NCBI GenBank assembly: GCA_002394335.1
Contig: DGTP01000014.1
Location: 146,370 to 210,369, forward strand
Direction of reading: 5' to 3'
From: Bacteroidales bacterium UBA4333
Lineage (GTDB): Bacteria > Bacteroidota > Bacteroidia > Bacteroidales > Paludibacteraceae
DNA length: 64,000 bases
Below are positions 23,809 to 33,597 of the stretch, piece by piece. The first letter of the stretch is position 1; each line of letters opens with the position of its first letter. Made by a program: the position numbers and the translations under genes. A model generated the notes under the pieces. That model did not search any database. It saw only the letters and a program-made list of their open reading frames with translations, and was not told the DNA's origin.

Positions 23809-26800
23809 ATGAATTTTACCCACTTACATGTTCACTCCCACTATTCGGTGCTGGACGGTATGTCCAAAGTGGCGGATATAGTAGACAAGTGTTTACGCAC
23901 GGGTATGAACGCCGTGGCCCTGACGGATCACGGAAATATGTATGGCATCAAGGAACTGCTGGACTACTGCAAGGGTGTCAACAAATCGCGCAAAGCCGCA
24001 GCCGAAGAGAAAGGTGAGGCGTTTGTGCCGTTCAAACCTATTGTGGGGTGCGAGGTCTATTGTGCCCGCCGTGGCAGACACTCGATGACAGACGAGAAAG
24101 CCACATCTCCGGAGGGACGTACTTATCTCATCGACCGTTCAGGATGGCACCTGATACTGCTTGCCAAAAACATGAACGGCTATCGCAATCTCTGTAAGAT
24201 TGTGAGTGCCGGATTTATGGCGGATGCTTTCAACTACACCCCGCGTATCGACAAAGAGTTGCTGGAGCAGTACCACGGGGATCTGATTTGCTGCTCGGCC
24301 TGTTTGGGAGGAGAGTTGCCGCAGAAGGTGATGGGCGGACTCAGTCGCGCAAATACGCAGCATAAAGGATTGGATCTCGATAACGCACTGAATGAAGGAC
24401 TGTTTGCCGAAGCGGAAGAGACAGTGAAGTGGTTTAAAAACCTCTTCGGCGAGGATTATTATATCGAACTTCAGCGTCATCAGACCGACAAACCCGGCGG
24501 CGACCAGAATGTCTATCAGCGTCAGCGTGAGGTGAACCCCGTACTGATTGCTTTAGCCCGGAAATACGGCGTCAAAGTGATCTGTTCCAACGACAGCCAT
24601 TTTGTGAACGAAGAAAACGCTGAGGCGCACGACAGGCTCATCTGCTTGAGTACCAACCATTATGTGGACGACGAAGACCGCATGCACTATACCAAGCAGG
24701 AATGGCTCAAGACACCGGAAGAGATGTATGCAATCTTCTCCGATATTCCCGAAGCGATGGAGAATACTCTGGAGATAACCGACAAAGTGGAGATTTATGA
24801 TATAGACTCCGATCCGATCATGCCTAAATTCCCTATTCCGGAGGAGTTCGGCACGGAGGAACAATACGGCAGCCGTCTGGAGCTGGAGAGCGCTTATCTG
24901 CGTCACCTGACGATGGAAGGTGCCCTCAAACGCTATGGAAAAGAGCGGCTGGAGACAGATGAGGAGTTGAAAGAGCGGATCGAATTTGAGTTGAACACCA
25001 TTATCTCAATGGGTTTCCCCGGTTACTTCCTGATCGTGATGGATTTTATTCGTGCGGCACGGGAGGAGTTGGGCGTGAGTGTAGGTCCGGGGCGTGGTTC
25101 TGCAGCCGGATCGGTAGTGGCTTACTGTCTGCATATAACGGATTTGGATCCCCTGAAGTATGACTTGCTGTTTGAGCGTTTCCTCAACCCTGACCGTATA
25201 TCATTGCCTGATATTGATACCGATTTTGATGATGCGGGACGCGGCAAGGTCTTAGACTGGGTGAGCCGGAAATACGGAGAGACCCACGTAGCACATATCA
25301 TTACCTATGGCAAGATGGCAGCCAAGTCTGCTATCTCGGATGTAGGCAGGGTGCAACGGGTACCCCTGCCGGTGGTCAACGAAATCAAGTCATACATCCC
25401 CGACAGAGGTTTTCCCGATAACATCAAGGACGAGAAAGGCAAATCCCCCAAAGTAAACCTGAAGAACTGTTACAAATACGTAGAAGAACTAAAGGACATC
25501 GTCAACGGCAATGACCCGGATCTGAAATCAATGCTCGATTACGCGCAACAGTTGGAGGATACCATCCGTCAAGTAGGTATCCATGCCTGCGGAGTAATCA
25601 TCGGAGCAGATGATCTGACCAATTTTGCACCGCTCTCGTCCGTGGAGGACAAAGTGACCCACAAGCGCGTCTTGGTGACAGAATACGACGGGCACGTAGT
25701 AGAATCGGTAGGACTGATCAAGATGGACTTCTTAGGACTGATCACCCTGACGATCATTAAAGAGTGCCTGAGCAATATCCGCAAGGCGCGTAACGGCGAA
25801 GAGGTGGACATCGACCATATACCGATTGACGACGAGTTGACCTACAAACTCTTCCAGGAAGGACGGACAATAGGTGTCTTCCAGTTCGAGTCTGCCGGAA
25901 TGCGTAAATACATGCGCGAACTGAAACCGACCGTGATGGGAGACCTCATCGCCATGAACGCCCTCTATCGTCCGGGACCGATGGATTATATCCCGCAGTT
26001 TATCCGCCGTAAACAAGGCTTGGAGGAGGTGACGTACGATATTCCTGTGATGGAGAAATACCTCAAGGATACTTACGGTGTGACGGTTTATCAAGAGCAA
26101 GTGATGCTTCTGAGTCGTCTTCTGGCAAACTTCACCCGTGGCGAGAGCGACAAACTGCGTAAGGCAATGGGTAAGAAACAGATGGCTATTCTGGAGCAGT
26201 TGAAGGGTAAGTTTATGGAGGGCGGCCAAGCCAACGGTCATGACCCCAAGATTCTGGATAAGATATGGAAAGATTGGGAGAAGTTCGCATCTTATGCCTT
26301 CAACAAGTCTCACGCCGCTTGCTACTCATGGGTAGCCTACCAGACAGCATACCTCAAAGCACATTATCCTGCCGAGTTCATGGCAGCCAACCTGACAGTG
26401 AGCAAGGATGACATCAAAGAGGTGACGAAGTTCATGGATGAATGCAAGGCGATGCGCATCCAGGTACTGGAGCCCGATGTGAACGAGTCGGATCTGAACT
26501 TCACGGTGAACAAAGAGGGAAATATCCGTTTCGGCTTGGGCGGCATCAAGGGGGTAGGTGAAGGTGCCGTAGAGGCTATTATCTCCGAGCGGGAGAAAAA
26601 CGGCAAATACAAGGACATATTCGATTTTCTGGAGCGCGTAAACCTCTCTGCATGTAACCGCAAAACGGTCGAGTCACTGGCTTTGGCAGGTGCTTTTGAC
26701 TGTTTCGGAGATGTCTATCGCGAGCAACTGGTAGGTGTCAACAGCAAAGGTGAGAATGTCCTGGAGAGCCTTATGCGTTACGGAAACCGCTACCAGCAAG

Positions 26801-27687
26801 ACAAGCAGCAACAGGAAAACTCTCTCTTTGGTATGTTCGGCGACGGAGGCATACAGATACAGCGTCCCGAGTTGCCCAAAGTGCCCCGTTGGAACGCTAT
26901 CGAGCGACTTAATATCGAGAAATCGCTGATAGGCATCTTCCTTTCGGCACACCCCTTGGACGACTTTGAGTTTGAGGTGCGTGAGATGGGTACGATCACG
27001 GCAGAGATGCTTAATCTCTTTGACTCATGGCGGACTCCCGAAGCACGCAAAGCTTTCACCAATGAATCCCGGAACAGCGGAGATGAGGAGGACGACGGCA
27101 ATCCGCAGATCATGCCACAGGAATTTATCGTGCGCTATAAGAACCAGCCGGTACATTTCGGTGGAATCATCACCGAAGCCACAGACAAGACTTCCCAACG
27201 CGGTAATGCCTATGGTCAATACGTGATAGAAGATTATACGGGCAGTTACCGGTTTGTGCTCTTTGGTTCGGCATACGAACAATGCGCATCATTGCTCAAA
27301 CCCGATCGGTATGTGTATATTACGGGTACGATACAACAACGTGGTGCCGGCTCCAAATGGTTTAAGGAGAAACCGGACGAGGAAGCAGAGTTTGAGCTGG
27401 CAGTGACGCAAGTGGAGCAGTTGAACGACGTGCAGGAGAAGCATTTGGAACAAGCCACTCTGACTATTCCCTTGGAGGCTATTACAGCAGACTTGATTGA
27501 CGAGTTGACGGAGATGTGCCAGACGCATCCGGGCAACTGCAAACTGATGATACAGGTGCGCGATGAACAGCAGAAGAGCAGTGTGACCTTTATTGCCAAG
27601 AATGCTAACGTGCACATAGACAAGGAGTTCTATCACTGGCTGCAGATCAAACAAATGGACGGCATACTAACTCTCAGCGTGCACTAA
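23809..27687 (+). CDS. dnaE: DNA polymerase III alpha subunit
   Basis: The replicative DNA polymerase, 1292 residues. It starts with a PHP domain (HLHVHSHYSVLDG and LTDHGNMYG), followed by the palm with GPGRGSAAGS and the catalytic aspartates in PDIDTDF (Asp468, Asp470), the finger region (GVFQFESAGMRKY), a helix-hairpin-helix part (FGLGGIKGVGEGAVEAI) and a C-terminal OB fold (VHFGGIITE...). Length and order fit the DnaE type rather than PolC. The ATG at 23809 is chosen because it follows the promoter. folC starts 1 nt after the stop. Confidence 0.97.
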   Translation: MNFTHLHVHSHYSVLDGMSKVADIVDKCLRTGMNAVALTDHGNMYGIKELLDYCKGVNKSRKAAAEEKGEAFVPFKPIVGCEVYCARRGRHSMTDEKATSPEGRTYLIDRSGWHLILLAKNMNGYRNLCKIVSAGFMADAFNYTPRIDKELLEQYHGDLICCSACLGGELPQKVMGGLSRANTQHKGLDLDNALNEGLFAEAEETVKWFKNLFGEDYYIELQRHQTDKPGGDQNVYQRQREVNPVLIALARKYGVKVICSNDSHFVNEENAEAHDRLICLSTNHYVDDEDRMHYTKQEWLKTPEEMYAIFSDIPEAMENTLEITDKVEIYDIDSDPIMPKFPIPEEFGTEEQYGSRLELESAYLRHLTMEGALKRYGKERLETDEELKERIEFELNTIISMGFPGYFLIVMDFIRAAREELGVSVGPGRGSAAGSVVAYCLHITDLDPLKYDLLFERFLNPDRISLPDIDTDFDDAGRGKVLDWVSRKYGETHVAHIITYGKMAAKSAISDVGRVQRVPLPVVNEIKSYIPDRGFPDNIKDEKGKSPKVNLKNCYKYVEELKDIVNGNDPDLKSMLDYAQQLEDTIRQVGIHACGVIIGADDLTNFAPLSSVEDKVTHKRVLVTEYDGHVVESVGLIKMDFLGLITLTIIKECLSNIRKARNGEEVDIDHIPIDDELTYKLFQEGRTIGVFQFESAGMRKYMRELKPTVMGDLIAMNALYRPGPMDYIPQFIRRKQGLEEVTYDIPVMEKYLKDTYGVTVYQEQVMLLSRLLANFTRGESDKLRKAMGKKQMAILEQLKGKFMEGGQANGHDPKILDKIWKDWEKFASYAFNKSHAACYSWVAYQTAYLKAHYPAEFMAANLTVSKDDIKEVTKFMDECKAMRIQVLEPDVNESDLNFTVNKEGNIRFGLGGIKGVGEGAVEAIISEREKNGKYKDIFDFLERVNLSACNRKTVESLALAGAFDCFGDVYREQLVGVNSKGENVLESLMRYGNRYQQDKQQQENSLFGMFGDGGIQIQRPELPKVPRWNAIERLNIEKSLIGIFLSAHPLDDFEFEVREMGTITAEMLNLFDSWRTPEARKAFTNESRNSGDEEDDGNPQIMPQEFIVRYKNQPVHFGGIITEATDKTSQRGNAYGQYVIEDYTGSYRFVLFGSAYEQCASLLKPDRYVYITGTIQQRGAGSKWFKEKPDEEAEFELAVTQVEQLNDVQEKHLEQATLTIPLEAITADLIDELTEMCQTHPGNCKLMIQVRDEQQKSSVTFIAKNANVHIDKEFYHWLQIKQMDGILTLSVH

Positions 27688-27688
27688 G

Positions 27689-29008
27689 ATGAACTACCCG
27701 GAAGCAATAGACTATCTGTACCATGCCCGACCGCCATTTCATATCGTTGGCGGAGCAGCATACAAACCCGGATTAGAGAACACTCTTGCCCTCATGGCGC
27801 ATCTGGGGTATCCCCATCAGCGGGTAAGAACTATACATGTTGCCGGTACTAACGGTAAAGGCTCTACCAGTCATCTCATCGCTGCCGTGCTTCAAGCAGC
27901 AGGCATGCGTGTGGGACTCTATACGAGTCCGCACCTTGTAGATTACCGCGAGCGTATCCGCATCAACGGAGAGATGATTCCTGAGGAGGAGGTGGCTCAA
28001 TGGGTAACAACCCACGAGCCTTATCTGGAGGAACTGAAACCCTCGTTCTTTGAGACCACTTTCGGTCTGGCTATGAGTTGGTTTGAGAAGCAGAAGGTGG
28101 ATGTCGCGGTGATTGAAACCGGTTTGGGCGGCAGACTGGATGCCACGAATGTTATCATACCGCTACTCTCTGTCATTACCAATATCGGCATGGATCACAC
28201 AGAGTACTTGGGTAACACCCTTGCCAAGATTGCCGGGGAGAAAGCCGGGATCATGAAACAGGGCGTGCCTTGCGTGATAGGTGAGACGCATCCTCAGACA
28301 ATGAATGTCTTTCTCGATCGGGCGCGGGCATGCGGCATATTAGGCGATGGTCTGGAGACAACCGGCTGCCGGATCTGGTTTGCAGACCAATGCCGTTATC
28401 TGGCTCATCGCCGCGAAAAAGAAGCACCCTGTTGCGAGTTGAAAGGGACATACCAAACGCAAAATATCCAGACGGCTTATGTTGCCCTGCAAGTATTGAA
28501 GAATTATGGGGGTATCGGTATTCCGTCTTCTGCTATCAAAAAAGGGTTTGCTGAAGTATGCAGCCTTACCGGTCTTAGAGGAAGATGGGAGACGCTGGAC
28601 ACCACGCCGCTCACCATCTGCGACACAGGGCACAATTCTCACGGTCTGAGATATGTAGGCCAACAGTTGCGGGAGTTGAAGGCTGAAAAGATATGGATAG
28701 TCTTTGGCATGGTCAACGACAAGGATACCGAAGTCGTTATGCGGCTGATGCCCTCTTCTCCCGTAAGTGTCTATCATTATATCTTCACCACGCCTGCTAC
28801 CAAACGTGCCAGAACGGCTGAAGAGATGTTGGCACTGTGGAAGGCTGTGCACGGAGAGGAAACCGGCGGAATGGCTGTCGCTATTGACAATCCTGAAGAC
28901 GCTATCCGCTACGCGCAAGCACATGCAGGCGCGTGCGACGCAATATTTATAGGTGGTAGTAATTATTTGGTAGGAAATGCAATACAACTGTATTCACATC
29001 AAGTCTGA
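27689..29008 (+). CDS. folC: folylpolyglutamate synthase / dihydrofolate synthase
   Basis: A 439-residue Mur-ligase-type enzyme that adds glutamate to folates and usually makes dihydrofolate as well. It has the P-loop AGTNGKGST (about 52-60), the FolC segment SPHLVDYRERIRING, ETGLGGRLDATN, and the Mg-site helix GMDHTEYLG. The C-terminal domain holds CDTGHNSHG. It overlaps prmA by 32 nt and sits between dnaE and prmA in one run of genes. Confidence 0.95.
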   Translation: MNYPEAIDYLYHARPPFHIVGGAAYKPGLENTLALMAHLGYPHQRVRTIHVAGTNGKGSTSHLIAAVLQAAGMRVGLYTSPHLVDYRERIRINGEMIPEEEVAQWVTTHEPYLEELKPSFFETTFGLAMSWFEKQKVDVAVIETGLGGRLDATNVIIPLLSVITNIGMDHTEYLGNTLAKIAGEKAGIMKQGVPCVIGETHPQTMNVFLDRARACGILGDGLETTGCRIWFADQCRYLAHRREKEAPCCELKGTYQTQNIQTAYVALQVLKNYGGIGIPSSAIKKGFAEVCSLTGLRGRWETLDTTPLTICDTGHNSHGLRYVGQQLRELKAEKIWIVFGMVNDKDTEVVMRLMPSSPVSVYHYIFTTPATKRARTAEEMLALWKAVHGEETGGMAVAIDNPEDAIRYAQAHAGACDAIFIGGSNYLVGNAIQLYSHQV

Positions 29009-29747
29009 TTTTAGTCAGGACTGGAAGAAAGATGTCTTCGAGCAGGCATTGTTTGATTTCGGGTTCGATACGATCTTGGAAGATGCGTATTATATCCCCA
29101 CAGAACTATGGGAAGCGCATCGCGATGATATAGAGGCGCTGTGCGCATACACACCGGAGGTGAAGATCACTGCTGTTGAGATTTGCGAGGATAGGAACTG
29201 GAATGCCGCCTGGGAAGCAGAGCATCCGGTACAGGAACTGCCAAAAGGCGTGAAGATCGTGCCTCATTGCGCGTTCGGAGCCGGTCATCACGAGACGACG
29301 GCGATGATGATTGAAGAGATTCTGAACACCGATCTTGAAGGCAAACGGGTGCTGGATAACGGCTGCGGAACAGGTGTCTTGGGTATCATGGCAGCCAAAT
29401 GTGGTGCGCTGAATGTTGTAGCGGTAGATATCGATGACAAGAGCGTTGACAACTCTCGCGAAAACGCAGAACTCAACGGAGTGGAGATGGATATCCGTCT
29501 TGGCTCTGTGCCACCCGAGGGGGAATACGACTTGATTATGGCTAATATCCATCGTAATATCCTTATCGCACAGATGCCGCTCTACAAAGCGTATCTCGCC
29601 GATGAAGGGGAGTTGTGGATCAGCGGATTTATGGAGGAGGACTGCGCGTTGCTCCAAGAAGCAGCCCTGGCACAAGGGTTGAAAATGAAAGCCACTCGCG
29701 CAAATGGCGAGTGGCGAATGATGGTATTTATTTCATCCATCTCTTAG
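28977..29747 (+). CDS. prmA: ribosomal protein L11 methyltransferase
   Basis: A 256-residue SAM-dependent methyltransferase that trimethylates ribosomal protein L11. Motif I is VLDNGCGTGVLGIMAAKCGA (about 125-143). The preceding FGAGHHETT and the NPxx-like motif MANIHRNIL are typical of PrmA. The N-terminal 85 residues fit the L11-binding domain. Start 28977 lies inside the folC end. The 3' end overlaps the convergent pectinesterase gene by 20 nt. Confidence 0.9.
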   Translation: MQYNCIHIKSDFSQDWKKDVFEQALFDFGFDTILEDAYYIPTELWEAHRDDIEALCAYTPEVKITAVEICEDRNWNAAWEAEHPVQELPKGVKIVPHCAFGAGHHETTAMMIEEILNTDLEGKRVLDNGCGTGVLGIMAAKCGALNVVAVDIDDKSVDNSRENAELNGVEMDIRLGSVPPEGEYDLIMANIHRNILIAQMPLYKAYLADEGELWISGFMEEDCALLQEAALAQGLKMKATRANGEWRMMVFISSIS

Positions 29748-30903
29748 GACAAATCCGTGTGCCATCCGGCAATCGCGGGTGCTGTAGTATCGTCACCCAC
29801 TGTGGACGGCCTGCAGAGAAATCCTGCGAACGATATTCATAACTGTTAGGACAAGGCGAGGAGGGGTTGTACCCCTCTTTGTCTTTTACCAAGCCTGTGT
29901 GCCACGCCTCAGGACAAAGGAGTCCGTCTTCCCAAGTGGTGTAAGCCCAGACTGTTTCCCCCCACCATCGCCAAGGGCGGGAAAGATAAACCTTTTCACT
30001 GTCTTTCCGCTGTGCAGTGTGGGCGCTTTCACCATAAGACAAATTCAGTTCATCGGCGGTGGCACGGCGGATGTGGCACTTGTAGAAGAGCATTCCTCTT
30101 CCTTCGCTACGACCGGCAGAGATATAACAGCGGTCGCCTTTCTCCCCGTTGATGTTGGCTATGATAGTCGCATGGTCGGCACACCAGCGCATTCCTCCAA
30201 AGATAAAATCCACGCCTCCTTGCAAGATTCCTCCTTGCCAATAGACCGAAGCCCCTTGGTCGCCATAAACGACATCCTGACGCCCGACAGCCCGACAGTT
30301 CTTGAGGTGAGCACAGGTAGCAGTAGAGGCAAAAGAGATTGCCGAGGCGCGCTCGCGATAGGCTTTTTTCTGCACTTCGGTTGAGCCGGTAGTCTTAGGA
30401 CGTTGAGGCATTTTTTTCTTTGGACGCTCTTTCTCCGTCCATGGCATGTCGGACTGACTGATATCCACCAAACTGTCGCTTGCCTCACGAGAAGACACAT
30501 AGAGGTTGAAAGAGTTCTCAAAGATAATATTCTCTGCATAGAAATCAGGTGCCGTCACGAGTACCGAGGCATTCCATAGTCGTGTCCGGCTGCCTCCGTA
30601 ATTAACGGTTTGTCCCATACTCCGATATTGGTATCCGTGACCGTAATACCATGTGATACGCACCGCATTTGGGTCGCAACCGACACCTTGACCGGTAAGT
30701 GCAAGAGAGGGATGGCGGGAAGCATTCTTGAGTTTCAGTCCGGGGACATCAATGGTTAGTTCTTCCTGATAAGTTCCCGGCTCGATGTAGATGGTAGTCT
30801 TCTCCTGATGCGCTGCATAGACTGCACGCGCACTGTCCAGAGCCGCATTGATCGACTCTCCTGCATGAACATGAAGCACCAATGAAAGAATAAAAGCAAG
30901 CAT
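29728..30903 (-). CDS. pectinesterase (CE8 family)
   Basis: A 391-residue secreted enzyme with a short signal peptide (MLAFILSLVLHVHAG). It removes methyl esters from pectin. The right-handed beta-helix motifs are present: GRQDVVYG (catalytic Gln and Asp), GGVDFIFGG (second Asp) and LSRPWRWWG (Arg). An insert rich in Lys and Pro (KERPKKKMPQRPK) precedes the active-site strands. It suggests growth on plant material in a gut or rumen. It is the last gene of the long leftward operon and starts 6 nt after the small cysteine protein. Confidence 0.9.
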   Translation of the reverse strand: MLAFILSLVLHVHAGESINAALDSARAVYAAHQEKTTIYIEPGTYQEELTIDVPGLKLKNASRHPSLALTGQGVGCDPNAVRITWYYGHGYQYRSMGQTVNYGGSRTRLWNASVLVTAPDFYAENIIFENSFNLYVSSREASDSLVDISQSDMPWTEKERPKKKMPQRPKTTGSTEVQKKAYRERASAISFASTATCAHLKNCRAVGRQDVVYGDQGASVYWQGGILQGGVDFIFGGMRWCADHATIIANINGEKGDRCYISAGRSEGRGMLFYKCHIRRATADELNLSYGESAHTAQRKDSEKVYLSRPWRWWGETVWAYTTWEDGLLCPEAWHTGLVKDKEGYNPSSPCPNSYEYRSQDFSAGRPQWVTILQHPRLPDGTRICPKRWMK

Positions 30904-30909
30904 ATGTAT

Positions 30910-31104
30910 TTATGATTTGATATTAACAGTCATCTCGCATCGCTTACAATCGAATTTCAGCAAAAGTTCCTTGCCATTACGGAGCCGCAGATAGCGAGGC
31001 TCCTTGTCCCGGGGATAAGGATTTGTCTTACGGCAGTGCCCTAACTCAAAGAGCAAGCAGTAGCGGCAAGTCATGAGAGGATTTTCGAAGTTATTCGTTA
31101 TCAT
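30910..31104 (-). CDS. split-off C-terminal piece of the U32 peptidase
   Basis: A 64-residue protein with four Cys in two pairs (CRYC and CKRC) plus further Cys between them, suited to binding a metal or Fe-S cluster. From memory, U32 proteins of related Bacteroidales carry a similar cysteine segment at their C-terminus. The ATG overlaps the stop of the U32 gene (ATGA) in a different frame. Either the gene split naturally with coupled translation, or a frameshift (real or from sequencing) cut it. Confidence 0.6.
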   Translation of the reverse strand: MITNNFENPLMTCRYCLLFELGHCRKTNPYPRDKEPRYLRLRNGKELLLKFDCKRCEMTVNIKS

Positions 31105-32660
31105 ACCGGTTCATTTTGCTCGTTTAGTAATTCTCTACGCCAGCTGTTAAGTGTGCTGATGGGTATAAAATAGGGTAGGCTGTCAATCTCCACCTTGCGG
31201 GCGGTATAAGGAGTGCCGCCTAACTTGGAGAGTTGGGTGCGTATGGTGTCTATCGCTTTTTCAGGATTTTTGGCAGGCTCGAAACATTTGCCATGTATTG
31301 ACAGCATATGTATCGGTAGCCCATCCGTTGTACAGTATTGTAACTCAAAACCGTCGTCCGTCTCCCGAAAGAGAATATCCACAGGTATCCGCCGCTCGGA
31401 GTGCAGATTTTTGACAAACTCTGTGTCCAGATTGCGATACAGGTCAGTCTTTTGCCCTCGGAAGGGAGAAAACGGAAGACTGATTGCCTTGTTGATCTTC
31501 ACCATATTGCCTTCTACACCATTCACATTACATCCCTCGCTTCCGATTGTCAGACCATCGCCGTTATGGAGTGAAATGCCTTCTTTTAACCGCACGCGTA
31601 GGATATTACCACGTGCCTCCAGCACTTCTCCTATATACTCTCCTGTTGACTTCGGGGTATTAAAATTAGCCATCGGACGGGTTCGGCCGTGCAGGAAATA
31701 GTCTGTTCCACCGCGATGGAAGGTCTTCTCGGGATTCGGAGTAAAGGAACGTGCAAACACGTGGCTTCCCGGTGCTGTCAGGTGGTCTAATTTCTCACGG
31801 TAATAGGCGGTTATATTAGTCACATATCCGGCATCTTTAAGTCGTCCTTCGATCTTGAAGGTCGTCACGCCGGCTTCAATTAGTTCGCTTAGTTCGGCAC
31901 TTCTGTCCAGATCCTGTAGCGAAAGGAGGTATCGCTGATGAATAGGTTTCCCTTCATCATCTATCACCTCGTTCATATTCTCATCCAGAAGGTCGTACGC
32001 CATCCGGCAGTATTGGGCGCAAGCGCCTCTGTTGGCACTGCGGCCGGAGAGTACCTCGCTTATATAGCACCTTCCCGAATAGCTCACGCACAGGGCTCCA
32101 TGGACAAATGCTTCGAGTTCGATATCCGGTACGGCACGATGGATAGCTGCTATCTCATCGATACTCAGTTCGCGGGCAAGTACCGCTCGTTTGAAACCTA
32201 AGTCACGTAGCCTTGCCACGTGTTCGGCGGTGCGGTTATCACATTGGGTGGAAGCATGCAGGCGGATAGGCGGAAGGTTTAAATCTAACAAGTGGAGATC
32301 CTGAATAATCAAGGCATCCACTCCTGTTTCATATAAGCGATGTGCCATATCCACCGCCTGCTGGTACTCGTCATCATGTAAGAGAGTGTTAAGTGTCACC
32401 AAGACCTGCACACCATACGAGTGGGCATACTGTACCACCTCCGCCAGATCCTCAAGGGAGTTACCGGCAGCCTGACGTGCACCGAAAGCAGGAGCTCCGA
32501 TATAAATGGCATCGGCACCGGCCTGAATGGCGGCTTTGGCTACCTCTTTGTCGCGAGCCGGAGCGAGGAGGCTAAGCGGTACATCACAATGCCTGCCGTT
32601 ACTGAAACATTCATCGAGTGCTTTGTGCCGTATTGCGGAATTTCTATACATTGTTTGCAA
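31101..32660 (-). CDS. U32 family peptidase / RlhA-like protein
   Basis: A 519-residue member of the U32 family (E. coli RlhA, YegQ). The family core LLAPARDKEVAKAAIQAGAD begins about 30 residues in. The signature HGALCVSYSGRCYISE and the nearby Cys residues (NRGACAQYCR) are present. RlhA hydroxylates a cytidine in 23S rRNA; other members act on proteins or tRNA, so the exact role is open. No start codon exists near the domain start; the only ATGs (32660 and 32651) lie 110-120 nt inside the upstream methyltransferase gene. Confidence 0.85.
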   Translation of the reverse strand: MQTMYRNSAIRHKALDECFSNGRHCDVPLSLLAPARDKEVAKAAIQAGADAIYIGAPAFGARQAAGNSLEDLAEVVQYAHSYGVQVLVTLNTLLHDDEYQQAVDMAHRLYETGVDALIIQDLHLLDLNLPPIRLHASTQCDNRTAEHVARLRDLGFKRAVLARELSIDEIAAIHRAVPDIELEAFVHGALCVSYSGRCYISEVLSGRSANRGACAQYCRMAYDLLDENMNEVIDDEGKPIHQRYLLSLQDLDRSAELSELIEAGVTTFKIEGRLKDAGYVTNITAYYREKLDHLTAPGSHVFARSFTPNPEKTFHRGGTDYFLHGRTRPMANFNTPKSTGEYIGEVLEARGNILRVRLKEGISLHNGDGLTIGSEGCNVNGVEGNMVKINKAISLPFSPFRGQKTDLYRNLDTEFVKNLHSERRIPVDILFRETDDGFELQYCTTDGLPIHMLSIHGKCFEPAKNPEKAIDTIRTQLSKLGGTPYTARKVEIDSLPYFIPISTLNSWRRELLNEQNEPV

Positions 32661-33100
32661 ATATCTATTACGGACTGTTGTACTCCAAAAACCTCATGAC
32701 CGAGTACCACTGCCAATTTACGATTGGACGATTTACTATTTATGATTTGTTCGGCTGCTTCTTCCAGCGTGAAGGAATCATGTGCCTGCTCGACAGCATA
32801 GACATTATAACCTTGCTCAAGGAGGTCTCTTACCGCCTCTTCTGTCTCCTTATAGTACGTCCAACTGACTGTATCTTCAGCGCCGAGGGCTGTCTTGTGC
32901 AACTCCTGATTAGGCGGGCAGCAACATATACCACAAAGCACGATACGCTCAATGCGCATCGCATCTGCTGTGCGAAAAACAGCACCTACATTATGCTGGC
33001 TGCGCACATTGTCGAGTACTACAACCAGAGGCAGTTTGTCTGCGTGGTGGTATTCCTCTACGGTCATTCGCCCCATCTCGGCAGTAGTGAGTTTTTTCAT
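32540..33100 (-). CDS. SpoU (TrmH-type) RNA 2'-O-methyltransferase
   Basis: A 186-residue SPOUT enzyme. It has LVVVLDNVRSQHNVGAVFRT (motif 1), VVLGHEVFGV (motif 2) and IPQYGTKHSMNVSVTAGI (motif 3), which form the SAM knot and active site. The target (tRNA or rRNA) cannot be told. Between motif 1 and 2 a short insert (NSKSSNR) is encoded by a low-order repeat. Its start overlaps the rimM stop (ATGA). Confidence 0.9.
   Translation of the reverse strand: MKKLTTAEMGRMTVEEYHHADKLPLVVVLDNVRSQHNVGAVFRTADAMRIERIVLCGICCCPPNQELHKTALGAEDTVSWTYYKETEEAVRDLLEQGYNVYAVEQAHDSFTLEEAAEQIINSKSSNRKLAVVLGHEVFGVQQSVIDICKQCIEIPQYGTKHSMNVSVTAGIVMYRLASSLRLATKR
32715..32749 (-). repeat. low-order tandem repeat, in frame in the SpoU gene
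   Basis: Variants of TTTACGAT/TTTACTAT recur over 35 nt (plus-strand view) and encode the hydrophilic insert just before motif 2. Confidence 0.55.
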
Positions 33101-33597
33101 ATTTGGAAAGGCAAATCTACGCGTAATACACGCGCCTGTATATCAATATCAATTATAAAATCTTCGTGGATGGGCATCAACCGTCCGTCCTCCAAGGTCA
33201 GCAGGGTATTGATGGTTGTTTCGTCCACATGGCTTACTACACCTATCTCGCCTTCCGTCTCATCTACTACGCGGAAACCCTGCAGATCCTGCCACGTCAG
33301 TTGGGAAGCATCCTTCTCGCTTATGTCCGTGCGGAACATATATACCTCCGTGCCAACGAAACGGGCAGCCTGTGCATCCGTCTCGATGGACTTGAGGCTT
33401 AAAATCAGAGAGTCCTTGCCCTTTATGTACCAGTTCAAGACCCTGAAAGGAACAGGAATGTTATCCAATATCAGTATGAGAAAGGCGACATCTGAACCCT
33501 GCAGGTAGTCGTTATCGACTTGGCATTGGAGTTCGCCTTGGTAGCCGTGTGCACGGCGGATGGTACCTATTCGGATTATGTCGTTAGTTGCAATCAT
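33097..33597 (-). CDS. rimM: 16S rRNA processing protein RimM
   Basis: A 166-residue ribosome maturation factor for the 30S head. It has the N-terminal RIGTIRRAHGYQGELQC strand pair and the C-terminal PRC-type barrel (EGEIGVVSHV, LMPIHEDFII). RimM binds S19 and helps 16S processing. It lies in the leftward operon, overlapping the neighbour on each side by 1-4 nt, next to an RNA methyltransferase, which fits an RNA/ribosome role. Confidence 0.9.
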   Translation of the reverse strand: MIATNDIIRIGTIRRAHGYQGELQCQVDNDYLQGSDVAFLILILDNIPVPFRVLNWYIKGKDSLILSLKSIETDAQAARFVGTEVYMFRTDISEKDASQLTWQDLQGFRVVDETEGEIGVVSHVDETTINTLLTLEDGRLMPIHEDFIIDIDIQARVLRVDLPFQI

